In this document: positions 1 through 8,710 of the stretch, piece after piece
How positions within the stretch are numbered: the stretch's first letter is position 1
How the letters are laid out: each line of letters opens with the position of its first letter
From: Methanobrevibacter thaueri
GTDB taxonomy: Archaea; Methanobacteriota; Methanobacteria; Methanobacteriales; Methanobacteriaceae
Reading direction: 5' to 3'
Assembly: GCF_015062905.1 (NCBI RefSeq)
Contig: NZ_SUTK01000002.1
Span: 42,183-106,182, forward strand
Length of the DNA: 64,000 nt
Notes under the pieces: model-generated
Database searches by the model: none
Told to the model about the DNA's origin: nothing
What the model saw: the letters and a program-made list of their open reading frames with translations, nothing else
Translations under genes and position numbers: made by a program

Positions 1-496
1 TGGAAATTTCAATATTGATATTTAAACTGGATTCATTATAGTTGTCCTTTCCCAAAAATTTAATTACACCTGTGTAGTTTCCGACATCTAAAATAGGGCG
101 TTCCAAATCAAAATAGACTTCACCGCTGCTGTTAGTTACAAAATTTCTTTTAACTGAAGTGTCCAGAATATCCAAAGTTAAATTATAACCCTCTAACGGA
201 TTTCCATCATCATCAGTCAATTTGGCAACGATTTTTCCCTCACCAGGCACTGTAGTGACATTATCGGCTTCAATCTTGGTTGGTTTTTTATCACCATCAT
301 TTTGTATCAAGTCATCAAGGCCGCCATCCTTGGACAAATCATCTTGATTTAAATCGCTTTGCTCCAATTCAATTTCTTCATCAACAATCGTCTGTGCATC
401 AGTTGCATTTGAATCTGCAGCACTGATAACTGAAATTGAAGAAGCAAAAATGATGAAAAATAATGATAATATCAATAATTTTCTCTTTTCAATCAT
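1..496 (-). CDS. Adhesin-like secreted protein, N-terminal part (cut by window edge)
   Basis: The reading frame opens at an ATG (496) and runs off the left edge after about 165 residues, so the C-terminus is not visible. A good ribosome binding site (GGAGG, 501-506 on the minus strand) precedes it and a TATA-like box lies at 541-550. The product has a short basic N-terminus, a hydrophobic signal segment (about residues 5-25) ending in SAA, an acidic spacer and then an Ig-like domain (from about 75) with the pattern of archaeal surface proteins: PTKIEA, a GEGKIVAKLTD strand, and a YTGVIKFLGKDNYNES ending. It is probably exported and exposed on the cell surface. The binding partner is unknown. 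Confidence 0.8.
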   Translation of the reverse strand, partial: MIEKRKLLILSLFFIIFASSISVISAADSNATDAQTIVDEEIELEQSDLNQDDLSKDGGLDDLIQNDGDKKPTKIEADNVTTVPGEGKIVAKLTDDDGNPLEGYNLTLDILDTSVKRNFVTNSSGEVYFDLERPILDVGNYTGVIKFLGKDNYNESSLNINIEIS

Positions 497-683
497 AATA
501 TCCTCCAAAATTTATATTAATATAATTTATTTTACTGATAGTATATAAAATGTATATTCCATATTCCATTTTTTCAAAAAAAAATATTACAATTATAAAA
601 AACACTAATTAAAAAAAGCAATACTACAAAATAACTGAACTTTTAAAAAAATAGAAAAAAAAGAATTTTTAAAAAAATAAAAG

Positions 684-731
684 AAAGGAAAAAGGATAAA
701 ATAATAATTAACTATTTTTTACCTTTCCTTT
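684..731 (-). terminator. Hairpin terminator overlapping the 3' end of the adhesin gene
   Basis: AAAGGAAA (684-691) pairs with TTTCCTTT (724-731), with inner pairs GG/CC and TAAAA/TTTTA. The adhesin stop codon (712-714) lies inside the structure. On the minus strand it is followed by a T-rich tract (about 662-680). Confidence 0.55.
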
Positions 732-3700
732 GAACAAAACATAGTGTCAATAAAGAGAGCAATAAAACAAACAATGGATTTCCAGTTTCATGAATAGTGC
801 TTTGAGCAGCAACAGAATCGCTAACTGCAGAAGCAGTATCTGATTCACCTTTAGGATTATCAGGTTCTTCATCTGGTTCATCCTCTGGTTCTGTAGGATC
901 AATACCTGATCCTTCAGTGTCAGCTGTTCCATTAACTCCTTCTTTTATCAAAACAGTGTCAGTGTCTTCTAATGTTTCATTTGATCCACTATGACCCGCA
1001 ATAGCAGTGTTGGATTTTAAACCAACAGTTAAAGCTTCGAAGAACAATTTCAAAGTAACTGATTGGCCAGCCTCAATCTTACCATTGTAGTACCATCTAT
1101 TTTCTTCACTAACGTAAGTCCAGTCTTCCTTATCGGAATAGTCATAAAATTTCAAACCTTGACTGTACTCATTATCTTCGATATACGCTCCAGTTATGGT
1201 TTTATTACCAACGTTCGAATAAACGATGGAGAAACTTACAATATCACCGACTTTAGCTTCCTTAAAGTTGGAAATCTTATCTATAGTGAATTTTGCTGGT
1301 CCAACAACGGTTTCCGCTTCGTCATCCAATTCCATCTCTTCTTGGGATTCCTTAGTACCCCAATCTTTCCATGCCCAGTGAATATGAGCTTTGTTAACCA
1401 ATTTTCCTAATTCAACAGCTTCGAATATAAGAGTTATGTTTAAAGTGGAACCTGGTTCCCAACCCTCCCATGTTTTATACTTGATAGTAACACGGTCAGT
1501 GGTATTCACAATGGATTCATAGTTACCTTCCCATATGACACCATTCTTATCAGGATTTAATATATATCCGACATATTTCAATCCTTCAGGGAAGATATCT
1601 TCAATTACGAGGAATTGTTCTCCATAAGCGTTAGAATGGTCAAAGTAGGTAATGTTACCTGTGTTTTCAACAAATATTTCATAATAAACAAGGTCACCTA
1701 AATTGACTGATTCGTTGAGACATTTTTTGGTCAAGTTTATTTCCGGCTCTTCCACTGTTATAGTGGCCACATCACTGGTACCCCATTCACTGAATATGAA
1801 ATTACAGGTTACACCTTTCTTATGAATTGAAAAGTGAAGTGTAATGTTCAATGATGAGCCAGGTGCCCAATCCTCCAAACCGTTTTCATTCAGGTTATAG
1901 ATAATGTGAACGTTATTTCTAGCAGTTACATTCTCTGTGACATGAATTTTGACCTTTTCCCCATTCGCATCAACGGAATTAACAGTATAACCTTTATAGA
2001 CCAATCCGTCATGATAATAATCATTCAGTTCGATATAGTTCTTATCGGTATAGTGTAATGTTCCATTGTTTTCAAGGAAAATCTCATAGTCAACAGTGTC
2101 CCCTAAATCTTTATAATCACTGTCAGGGGTCTTGGTTAACTTGAGGCTAGGATCACCAGCATAAGCAACACCATATGCTCTTGAGGTTGCCAATTGGTCT
2201 CCGGATACTTTTGCAGTGTTTCTGAGTTTTCCATCTTCAGCAGCTGTGAATACAACTTTGAAATTGAAAGATTCCCCTGCATCAAATCCATTTGGTGATG
2301 CATAAGAAAGTTTCAGATGTCCAACACTTGAATCAGCACCTAACACATCGCCGTCAACCGCTCCCAATACAGGATTGGTTGAATCATGAGCTGATGTGTA
2401 GTAAACTGAATCTCCGCTCAAATTTGGAATATCCATAAAACCCATGTATTTGAGTTTATCTGCATCGAAATCAATATCTATAGTGAAATGATCTCCATTA
2501 TACCTGGATCCTTGGTTTTTAACAACATAATCGAAAGCTAAAATATCACCGACTCTCATAGTCTTAGCACTAGGAGTGTCGGTAATAGTGATATCCACAG
2601 GTTTTGAATTGACTGTAACTGATTTTGAAACATTCGGATATTGTGTAATGGCAATACTATTTACAGAGGTTCCATAGTCCAAGACATTGAATGTGACTGT
2701 AAAGTTGAAACAGTACATATGACAGAAACCTTCTTCACTGATATTGTAAGCGAACTGTGCAAGATTATTTCTAGGATTTATCTTAGGTACAAGATAATTC
2801 TCTGCATAATAGTTTCCGTCAAAAGGATTTTTGCCTGGAGTGTAACCTGCATATTCCAATACATTGGAATTATACCCGAAGTTTATTCCAACAAAGCGAT
2901 ACCCTTCAAAAGGTTCCGGATAAAAAGTACCACCATAATTTGTAACAACAATGTTGAAGTTGACTTCATCTCCCTTATTTACAGTAACTGTATTTGATGG
3001 AGTGACTGTCATTCTGAAGTCTGCAACATCAACTTGAGCATCTTCTTTAGCAGAATCAAATCCTATTACAGATGCAGTGGTTTTCAGGGTTCCAGGATTT
3101 TTAACTTTAAAAGTAACTGTGAAATTAAATTTATAGTCATTTTGGAATCCTTCGCTCCATATCTTATAACCGAATTGCACAAGATTGTTTGTAGGATAAT
3201 TCCTAGGATCAAGATAATTATTCGGATAAGCAGTTGGAGTATAACGAACATATTCTAATTGATTGGAATTATATTCTAAATTTAATCCAACGAAATGAAC
3301 ATTGGTCGCTGGGTCATACATTCCTGCATAAGTACCGCCCTTGTTCACAACATAAATCTCAAAGTTTACCTCATCACCAACATTTGCATAAGGATTTAAT
3401 GCAGTGTAGGTTATAGTGAGATCTGCCGGATTCTCAACAATGGTTTGAGCTTTTGATTTAACATTATTATCATGCCACATGAATGCAGTAGTTTCCAATG
3501 TTCCAGTACTTTTAACTCTGAAACTGGCTGTGAAGTTAAAAAGATAACCGTTAGCAAATTTAAAATCAGAACAGTCATAGCCAACTAAAAGCCCATTCGG
3601 ATTCATATCGAAATTTGGATTTGGGTTTGAACCAAGATTATAATGAGTAATAGCATCATACCATGGTGGTGCCTCCGAATTTATACCTGGAGTAAACGAA

Positions 3701-4212
3701 ACAAAGTCTAATTGATCCTTATTATAATCAAAACCTATCCCTAAAGGATTACCATCAAAATCGCCACCCACATTTCTACCGAAAACATGGAAAGTAACAA
3801 TATCTCCAACTTTTGCATAAGGATTTAATGCAGTGTTTGTTATAATAAAGCTAGAAGAATCTGTTAGGACATCATCGCCTTCATTACTTGCTTTGATAAT
3901 ATTATTGTCACTATCTTTTGCATAGATAGTGGTATCTTCATAATTAGAAACCACATTTGCTGAACCGGATTCTCCCAAACTGGAAGAACCGTTTGTTTGT
4001 TCATCAATATTACTTATTGTAAGTTGATTAGAAACATATTCATCTGCACCGGAATCGACTTCCGGAACTGCAGACAAATCATCATTCAATGTAATTGAAG
4101 CTTCTAAATTCTCGTTCAAATTGTCAGTATTCGCACTGACAGAACCGATCATTATTAACAAAGTACTTACAACAAATAATAAAACTAAAACTTGTTTAAC
4201 TTTATTATTCAT
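712..4212 (-). CDS. Large adhesin-like surface protein with cohesin-like and DUF11 repeats
   Basis: This 1166-residue protein starts at ATG 4212 behind GAGGT. A signal peptide (residues 1-27, ending SVSAN) leads to a low-complexity spacer (28-120). Four repeats of about 135 residues follow (about 121-260, 265-397, 398-535, 540-675). Each begins with a VGD-type strand and carries a LGIxFDYNxxxLxFVxxTPG-like motif typical of cohesin-like beta sandwiches. Three DUF11-type repeats come next (about 688-822, 823-970, 972-1092), each with a VGD/LGD strand and a PGSxLNITL or related motif. An acidic Pro-rich linker (1100-1125) precedes a TGNP motif, one membrane helix (about 1145-1161) and a basic QRKGKK tail. 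It is most likely anchored in the membrane and reaches through the pseudomurein wall. The ligand is unknown. Confidence 0.9.
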   Translation of the reverse strand: MNNKVKQVLVLLFVVSTLLIMIGSVSANTDNLNENLEASITLNDDLSAVPEVDSGADEYVSNQLTISNIDEQTNGSSSLGESGSANVVSNYEDTTIYAKDSDNNIIKASNEGDDVLTDSSSFIITNTALNPYAKVGDIVTFHVFGRNVGGDFDGNPLGIGFDYNKDQLDFVSFTPGINSEAPPWYDAITHYNLGSNPNPNFDMNPNGLLVGYDCSDFKFANGYLFNFTASFRVKSTGTLETTAFMWHDNNVKSKAQTIVENPADLTITYTALNPYANVGDEVNFEIYVVNKGGTYAGMYDPATNVHFVGLNLEYNSNQLEYVRYTPTAYPNNYLDPRNYPTNNLVQFGYKIWSEGFQNDYKFNFTVTFKVKNPGTLKTTASVIGFDSAKEDAQVDVADFRMTVTPSNTVTVNKGDEVNFNIVVTNYGGTFYPEPFEGYRFVGINFGYNSNVLEYAGYTPGKNPFDGNYYAENYLVPKINPRNNLAQFAYNISEEGFCHMYCFNFTVTFNVLDYGTSVNSIAITQYPNVSKSVTVNSKPVDITITDTPSAKTMRVGDILAFDYVVKNQGSRYNGDHFTIDIDFDADKLKYMGFMDIPNLSGDSVYYTSAHDSTNPVLGAVDGDVLGADSSVGHLKLSYASPNGFDAGESFNFKVVFTAAEDGKLRNTAKVSGDQLATSRAYGVAYAGDPSLKLTKTPDSDYKDLGDTVDYEIFLENNGTLHYTDKNYIELNDYYHDGLVYKGYTVNSVDANGEKVKIHVTENVTARNNVHIIYNLNENGLEDWAPGSSLNITLHFSIHKKGVTCNFIFSEWGTSDVATITVEEPEINLTKKCLNESVNLGDLVYYEIFVENTGNITYFDHSNAYGEQFLVIEDIFPEGLKYVGYILNPDKNGVIWEGNYESIVNTTDRVTIKYKTWEGWEPGSTLNITLIFEAVELGKLVNKAHIHWAWKDWGTKESQEEMELDDEAETVVGPAKFTIDKISNFKEAKVGDIVSFSIVYSNVGNKTITGAYIEDNEYSQGLKFYDYSDKEDWTYVSEENRWYYNGKIEAGQSVTLKLFFEALTVGLKSNTAIAGHSGSNETLEDTDTVLIKEGVNGTADTEGSGIDPTEPEDEPDEEPDNPKGESDTASAVSDSVAAQSTIHETGNPLFVLLLSLLTLCFVQRKGKK

Positions 4213-4652
4213 CTTTTACCTCTAATTTTAAATCTGTCTGTCACAATTTCATAATTTCATTATTTAAGGAAAATAATAGAAAATCTTATCCTCTTACCAC
4301 CTTCCCCCATCAATAACAAAATTATTCTTCTCTATTCCATAACAAAATAATAACCCGAATTTCGAGCTAATTTTTGTTATTTGAATTAAATACTCATCTA
4401 ATATTTAACTCATATATGATTTTTATTACATGTAATATATATATTATACTAAATGCTAATTTAATAAGTTTTTTTTGAAAACTGAATAGAAGCATAAAAT
4501 AATTAAAATGATTTTGAATATAATAATCTATTTTTAAAAAAAAAAGACAGAATTAATGGAATATTTTCATTTTTTAACGAATGGAAATTGTGTTTAACAG
4601 CATGTGAAAAAAATTCCTAAATTCATGAACTAAAAAAAATTATGCTTAACGA
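4213..4652. other. Intergenic region, adhesin promoter side and TFS 3' side
   Basis: No credible gene is visible in these 440 bases. T-tracts on the minus strand just after the TFS stop (4632-4639 and about 4537-4546) look like archaeal termination signals. A TATA-like AT stretch lies around 4431-4450, which would give the adhesin gene a leader of about 200 bases. That leader holds a short inverted repeat (CGAA-T-TTCG, 4356-4364) and two copies of ATAACAAAAT 26 bases apart (4313-4322, 4339-4348). These could be regulatory, but nothing proves it. Confidence 0.4.
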
Positions 4653-4970
4653 TTAATTAGAGCTTCTCCAGGTGTTGCCGCATTTTGCGCATCTTATGAA
4701 ATTTGTCGGTGCCTCATCGGCAGATCTGGTCTGTACTGTCCACCAGTAGCCCTTTGTTCCGCCACACTTGTAGCAGGTTATTCTGGTTGTCGGCAATGCC
4801 ACATTATCCCTATCAGTTACAATAACCTTCATTTCAGGATTCTTTTCTCCTTCCATATGATACTGCTCTTCAATATCATCACTGGAAAGCGATTTTTCAT
4901 AGCCGCATCTGCATTTGATTTTGCCTTTGTTCGGCATAAGCATCTTACCACAATCAGGACAGAACTCCAT
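4653..4970 (-). CDS. tfs: Transcription factor S (TFIIS-like RNA polymerase cleavage factor)
   Basis: The product (105 residues from ATG 4970) stimulates RNA cleavage by stalled archaeal RNA polymerase. An N-terminal zinc ribbon (MEFCPDCG..., second pair CRCG) is followed by a linker and a C-terminal ribbon with CYKCGG and CAKCGN. The C-terminal ribbon carries the QTRSADE hairpin, whose adjacent Asp-Glu enter the polymerase active site in this family. I chose ATG 4970 over an upstream GTG at 4982 because a GGTG site lies about 9 bases before it and because the family starts directly with M-x-F-C-P-x-C. The gene stands alone. Confidence 0.93.
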   Translation of the reverse strand: MEFCPDCGKMLMPNKGKIKCRCGYEKSLSSDDIEEQYHMEGEKNPEMKVIVTDRDNVALPTTRITCYKCGGTKGYWWTVQTRSADEAPTNFIRCAKCGNTWRSSN

Positions 4971-5055
4971 ATTAAAAAACACCGTTAAAAATTAGTAAGT
5001 AATAGTTTAGAAAAAGAGGTTTATAAATTAATCGGTTAAAAAAAAAAGAAAAAGA

Positions 5056-5071
5056 AGTTACCGAAGTAACT
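5056..5071 (-). terminator. UUCG-loop terminator fused to the stop codon of the alcohol dehydrogenase
   Basis: On the minus strand AGTTAC-TTCG-GTAACT forms a perfect 6-bp stem with a UUCG loop, followed by a long T-rich tract (about 5037-5055). The TAG stop (5070-5072) overlaps the 5' arm. Confidence 0.75.
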
Positions 5072-6131
5072 ATTCTAAAATGACTGCAGGTTTAATAAGG
5101 TCACGTGGTTTGTCCCTCATGATGATCATTGCTTCATAGATGTCATCGAATTTGGTGAATCTGTGAGTGATCAGTTTGGATGAGTCGAATCTTCCGTATT
5201 CAACCAATTTCACGAGTTGTTCCATTCTGGCACGTCCACCAGGACATACTCCACCACGGATTGTCTTGTCAGCCAGACCTGCTCCCCATGCCAGTGCAGG
5301 CAATGGAACTTCTGCAACACCGTCGTAGTGGTTTACGTTACCTAATATTCCTCCTACTTTAAGCACTTCAAGAGCTTCACCAACGGTTGATGCTCCACCA
5401 CCGGCTACAACAACCTTGTCGACACCTTTGCCGTCTGTGAGATCCATGATTTGCTGTACTGTGTCACCGTCATGATAATCTACAATGTCTGAAGCACCGT
5501 ATTCTTTTGCAACTTTTACTGATACAGGCCTGCTTCCTACTGCAAGAATTCTTGATGCTCCCATGAAGTGTGCACCTGCCACTCCCATAAGTCCGACAGG
5601 TCCGATACCGAACACCGCTACGGTGTCACCAGGTTTGATTTCTGCAAGTTCAGCACCATAAAAACCGGTAGTCATCATATCTGATATCATTACTGCCTGG
5701 TCAAGTGAAACGCTGTCAGGCAAGTGTGCGAGGTTACCGTCAGCCTGGTTTACGTGGAAATGTTCTGCAAATGTTCCGTCCTTGAAAGTAATGAAGCTCA
5801 TTCCGGTACCCATTCCGTAACAGTGTTGGCCGAATCCTGTTTGTCCAGGAACAGTTAGCCAGTCCGGAGTGATTGCAGGTACGATTACACGGTCTCCAGG
5901 TTTGAAGTCTTTTACATGGCTTCCTACCTCTTCAACAATACCGGTTGATTCGTGTCCAAGAATTCTGTTTGGCGCATCGCTCATGTATGCATTACCCCAT
6001 ACAATGTGCACGTCTGAAGTACATGGTGCAAGTGCAATTGGTTTTACGATTGCGTCATACGGTCCACATTCTGGTTTAGGTTTTTCAACCCAGTCCATTA
6101 CATCTTGGTCTATTCTTGCTAGCCCTCTCAT
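5070..6131 (-). CDS. Zinc-dependent secondary alcohol dehydrogenase (NADP type)
   Basis: The protein (353 residues from ATG 6131, behind GGGAGAT) closely resembles the Thermoanaerobacter brockii/Clostridium beijerinckii secondary alcohol dehydrogenases, which are about 352 residues long. Catalytic zinc ligands are visible in the APCTSD, GHEST and DMMTTG motifs (Cys, His-Glu, Asp). The Rossmann motif is GIGPVGLMG, and the following GSRP is the signature associated with NADP(H) preference in that family. The expected reaction is reversible oxidation of 2-propanol or similar alcohols. Known methanogen enzymes of this type often use F420, but those belong to a different family. The gene appears monocistronic. 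Confidence 0.9.
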   Translation of the reverse strand: MRGLARIDQDVMDWVEKPKPECGPYDAIVKPIALAPCTSDVHIVWGNAYMSDAPNRILGHESTGIVEEVGSHVKDFKPGDRVIVPAITPDWLTVPGQTGFGQHCYGMGTGMSFITFKDGTFAEHFHVNQADGNLAHLPDSVSLDQAVMISDMMTTGFYGAELAEIKPGDTVAVFGIGPVGLMGVAGAHFMGASRILAVGSRPVSVKVAKEYGASDIVDYHDGDTVQQIMDLTDGKGVDKVVVAGGGASTVGEALEVLKVGGILGNVNHYDGVAEVPLPALAWGAGLADKTIRGGVCPGGRARMEQLVKLVEYGRFDSSKLITHRFTKFDDIYEAMIIMRDKPRDLIKPAVILE

Positions 6132-6288
6132 TGTTTTATCTCCCAAAAAATTATAAGTTGATTATGCTAAATACAAGTTACATACCAACTTAATTAAGAA
6201 TATAATTATAGAATTATTTAAATGTTTTGAAAGGATATGAATATTGTTCAAGAAGTGAAATTAATCCATAGGAACTTTAACGAAACAC

Positions 6289-6726
6289 TCATTCATAAGA
6301 GTATATGTTCCTATCCCCGAGATAGAGAATTAGGTTGCATACCAGCACGATTATTGCGTAAATCGCCAGATAGACATAAACATTAAATTGAAGGATAATA
6401 TTTGTGCCGTTGAATGGCATGACAAATGAATCAGTGAAGGAAAAGACATTTCCAAAAAGAAGCGGCACTACAATCAAAAAGATCAAATCAAATATCAAGA
6501 TTACCGCAATGGCTACAAGAAACCTTTGGCTGCCATTTCTAATATCTCCTGATTCTACGAGAATGTTTATTCCAAAAATTGCCAGGAATGATAATCCGAA
6601 CAGATTGGCAATGTGCATCACATTAGTGAGATTGATAGTCTTTAAAAAATAGCATCCCACCAGTGAAATAATCAGTGCGGATATGAAATTTATTGATAAT
6701 ACTCTTGACAAGTGACTTTCCAACAT
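6289..6726 (-). CDS. Small integral membrane protein of unknown function
   Basis: I do not recognise this protein of about 145 residues. It has four probable membrane helices (roughly residues 10-28, 38-55, 67-90 and 115-137) and ends in a short hydrophilic tail. I placed the start at ATG 6726 rather than an upstream TTG (6747). No ribosome binding site is present, but a TATA-like box (about 6745-6755) sits at the distance expected for a leaderless transcript starting at that ATG. It may be specific to Methanobrevibacter. Confidence 0.7.
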   Translation of the reverse strand: MLESHLSRVLSINFISALIISLVGCYFLKTINLTNVMHIANLFGLSFLAIFGINILVESGDIRNGSQRFLVAIAVILIFDLIFLIVVPLLFGNVFSFTDSFVMPFNGTNIILQFNVYVYLAIYAIIVLVCNLILYLGDRNIYSYE

Positions 6727-6780
6727 CAATATTATATTGGTCGTCAATATATAAAAAAGTTTTAAAAAAAAAAGTTTGAT

Positions 6781-6801
6781 GTGAAAGGGTCAACCTTCCA
6801 C
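6781..6801 (-). terminator. Hairpin terminator enclosing the stop codon of the DUF2149 gene
   Basis: GTGAAAGG (6781-6788) pairs with CCTTCCAC (6794-6801) with one G-U pair. The TGA stop (6790-6792) is in the loop. A long A-run (about 6763-6773) is the T-tract on the transcribed strand. Confidence 0.6.
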
Positions 6802-7110
6802 CATTATCAGCTTACCCGTAGCAGGGTCCTTGTAGACCTTACCCATCTCGGTATATCCCTGACCGGATGAGTTTGAAGTATCAGGGGTTTCATTCAGCTG
6901 TTGTCCCTGGTCAACTTCAGTCATTTTCTGCTGCATCTGTTCATGAACATTCTGGCTGGGGTCAATCATAGCCTGCATGTTCCAGCTTATGATAACAAAA
7001 ACCAAAAAGCCGACTGCAATTACCAGCATCGCATCCACAAGGTTGGATGTACCGGCCATCGGGTCCTCTTCGACACGTTTAGATCTGCGCCTACCTTGTT
7101 TTCTTACCAT
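6790..7110 (-). CDS. DUF2149 protein, ExbD-like partner of a MotA/TolQ/ExbB channel
   Basis: The product is 106 residues from ATG 7110, placed by the GTGAT site that overlaps the stop of the upstream gene. A basic N-terminus (RKQGRRRSKR) and the EEDPMAGTSNLVDAMLV segment lead into one membrane helix (about 24-44), then a polar outward-facing tail. An acidic residue at the helix start (VDAM) matches the layout of ExbD/TolR proteins, which use a membrane Asp in proton-driven energy transfer. It is the last gene of a three-gene operon with an ExbB-like protein and a DUF2162 protein. Confidence 0.8.
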   Translation of the reverse strand: MVRKQGRRRSKRVEEDPMAGTSNLVDAMLVIAVGFLVFVIISWNMQAMIDPSQNVHEQMQQKMTEVDQGQQLNETPDTSNSSGQGYTEMGKVYKDPATGKLIMVEG

Positions 7111-7118
7111 AAAAATCA

Positions 7119-7763
7119 CTAACTATTCATTTTGTCAAGGACAGCATCAATCAAAGCGTCCAAATCTGACAGGTATCTGTCATACCATCCTGAGCGGATT
7201 TTACCGATAACATAACACAGTGCACCTGAACCGATACCTACAATGGTAGTGTTGAATGCAACGGTAAGGGATGATGCCAACGTATTGATGTCTCCAGCAC
7301 CTAAAGCGGCAAGACCAGGGCCCATCGGAATTAAGGTACCCATCAGTCCTAATGTAGGTCCGATACGTGTAATGATGTCTGTTTTCTGTAAATTGTTCAT
7401 AGTCTTTTCTTCTTCAAATTCAAATAGTTTGCGCGCAAGGGCTTCCCTTGAAGAATTGCCCAGTTCACTTGAAGAAGCGATTTCAGCCAATACCTTCTTT
7501 TGAGATTTTGGTATTTTTGCATTTTCAATTACATTCTTTAAAGCGTCAATTGATTCTGCACGATTGATTTCATAAATCAAATCCCTGATTGTTCCAACAG
7601 GAACCTTACGCCTTGAGGTATACTCCGCAATAATTCCACCAAGTGTAATTATTGTAATGATTACAATAATAAGCAAAATAACCAGTACAGGTATTGTCAA
7701 GCTTTGTGAAATTACATCTAGAGAACCTGTTAGAAACTCTCCACCTGGAATATTTAAAGCCAT
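7119..7763 (-). CDS. MotA/TolQ/ExbB proton channel family protein
   Basis: This 214-residue membrane protein starts at ATG 7763, 7 bases after GGTG. It has an N-terminal membrane helix (about 20-48), a cytoplasmic helical stretch, and two C-terminal helices containing the family signature GPTLGLMGTLIPMGPGLAALG and TTIVGIGSGALCYVIG. ExbB/TolQ/MotA proteins form pentameric channels that turn ion flow into mechanical work on a partner. Here the partner is probably the adjacent ExbD-like DUF2149 protein. The energised process in this archaeon is not known. Confidence 0.88.
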   Translation of the reverse strand: MALNIPGGEFLTGSLDVISQSLTIPVLVILLIIVIITIITLGGIIAEYTSRRKVPVGTIRDLIYEINRAESIDALKNVIENAKIPKSQKKVLAEIASSSELGNSSREALARKLFEFEEEKTMNNLQKTDIITRIGPTLGLMGTLIPMGPGLAALGAGDINTLASSLTVAFNTTIVGIGSGALCYVIGKIRSGWYDRYLSDLDALIDAVLDKMNS

Positions 7764-7775
7764 ATTTTTTCACCT

Positions 7776-8486
7776 TTATCTTAAAATATTTCTGCCTCTC
7801 TTATTTAAAACGATACCTCCAACAATCAAAATGGCAAACGCCAGTATAACCATCAGAATATCTTGAGGAGAACCCATTGTAATAGGACTTTGAGTTTTAG
7901 ACAATACTCCTGCAATGTTCGGTATGACGATTGCTGAAAGCAGGAAATATGCACCAAGCAAAAGCATGAAATTGCCCAATACTATTGGATAAGGTCTGTT
8001 GATTACCTTGACTATTGTGTTTGATGCAAAATAGGTTACGATCATAACGCCTACAAGCGCTGCTGCCGCATACCAGCTGAGGTCAAGTGAAGTGACACCT
8101 ATTGTCGGTGCAACAATCAGGACACTAGCAATGATTGAACCGAAACAGCACGGACAAGGAGCAATGATAGCCAGAGATGTTGCAGTTGAGGTATTTTTAT
8201 CATGTATCTTCCATTCCCTTATGGTAAACAGGCCGGCAATAATCATGATTGAAGCCATGATAATGTAGAATATTGTATTGTAACTGTAAATTGCCTGAAC
8301 CAATTGTTCCGAATATAGTGATGCAATAGCAGAAATGAGAATAACTCCTCCACCATAGGCAATGCAGATTGCAGCAAATAACTTTTTGGACAAATTGGCC
8401 AATCCTGAAGCCAGCCCTATCTTGATACCGAATACCAAAACGGAAGCGAAGATACCAACTTGCCACAATACACTCATCATATCCAT
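7776..8486 (-). CDS. DUF2162 family membrane transporter-like protein
   Basis: The protein is 236 residues from ATG 8486, which follows GGAG by 7 bases; a TTG at 8504 is less likely. It has six or seven membrane helices. The central motif SLAIIAPCPCCFGSIIAS, with a CPCC cluster inside a helix, stands out and may bind metal or a thiol ligand. This family is repeatedly found with ExbB-like and DUF2149 proteins in methanogens. As first gene of the operon it could be the transported-substrate component. A TATA box lies near 8545-8557. The substrate cannot be named from sequence. Confidence 0.8.
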   Translation of the reverse strand: MDMMSVLWQVGIFASVLVFGIKIGLASGLANLSKKLFAAICIAYGGGVILISAIASLYSEQLVQAIYSYNTIFYIIMASIMIIAGLFTIREWKIHDKNTSTATSLAIIAPCPCCFGSIIASVLIVAPTIGVTSLDLSWYAAAALVGVMIVTYFASNTIVKVINRPYPIVLGNFMLLLGAYFLLSAIVIPNIAGVLSKTQSPITMGSPQDILMVILAFAILIVGGIVLNKRGRNILR

Positions 8487-8710
8487 AGTAATTCTCCAAA
8501 TCAAATTAATTTTAATTAATTACATTTTATTATTACTCTAACAAAATATATAAAAGTTATCAAGAGTCGATATGTAGTTCCCACAATATCAATAATATTT
8601 TTAAACGAAATTATTAAAAAAGATTTAGGTCAAAAAAGTTCCATAAGTGAAAACTTTAATGTTACATAAAGATAAAATATATATTATATTGAAAATTAAT
8701 GAGGCAAAAT

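Noticed and set aside
1063..1410. Plus-strand frames inside the adhesin gene (also 2641-2997 and 3034-3258)
   Set aside because: They are antisense shadows of the repeat-rich adhesin and lack starts and motifs.
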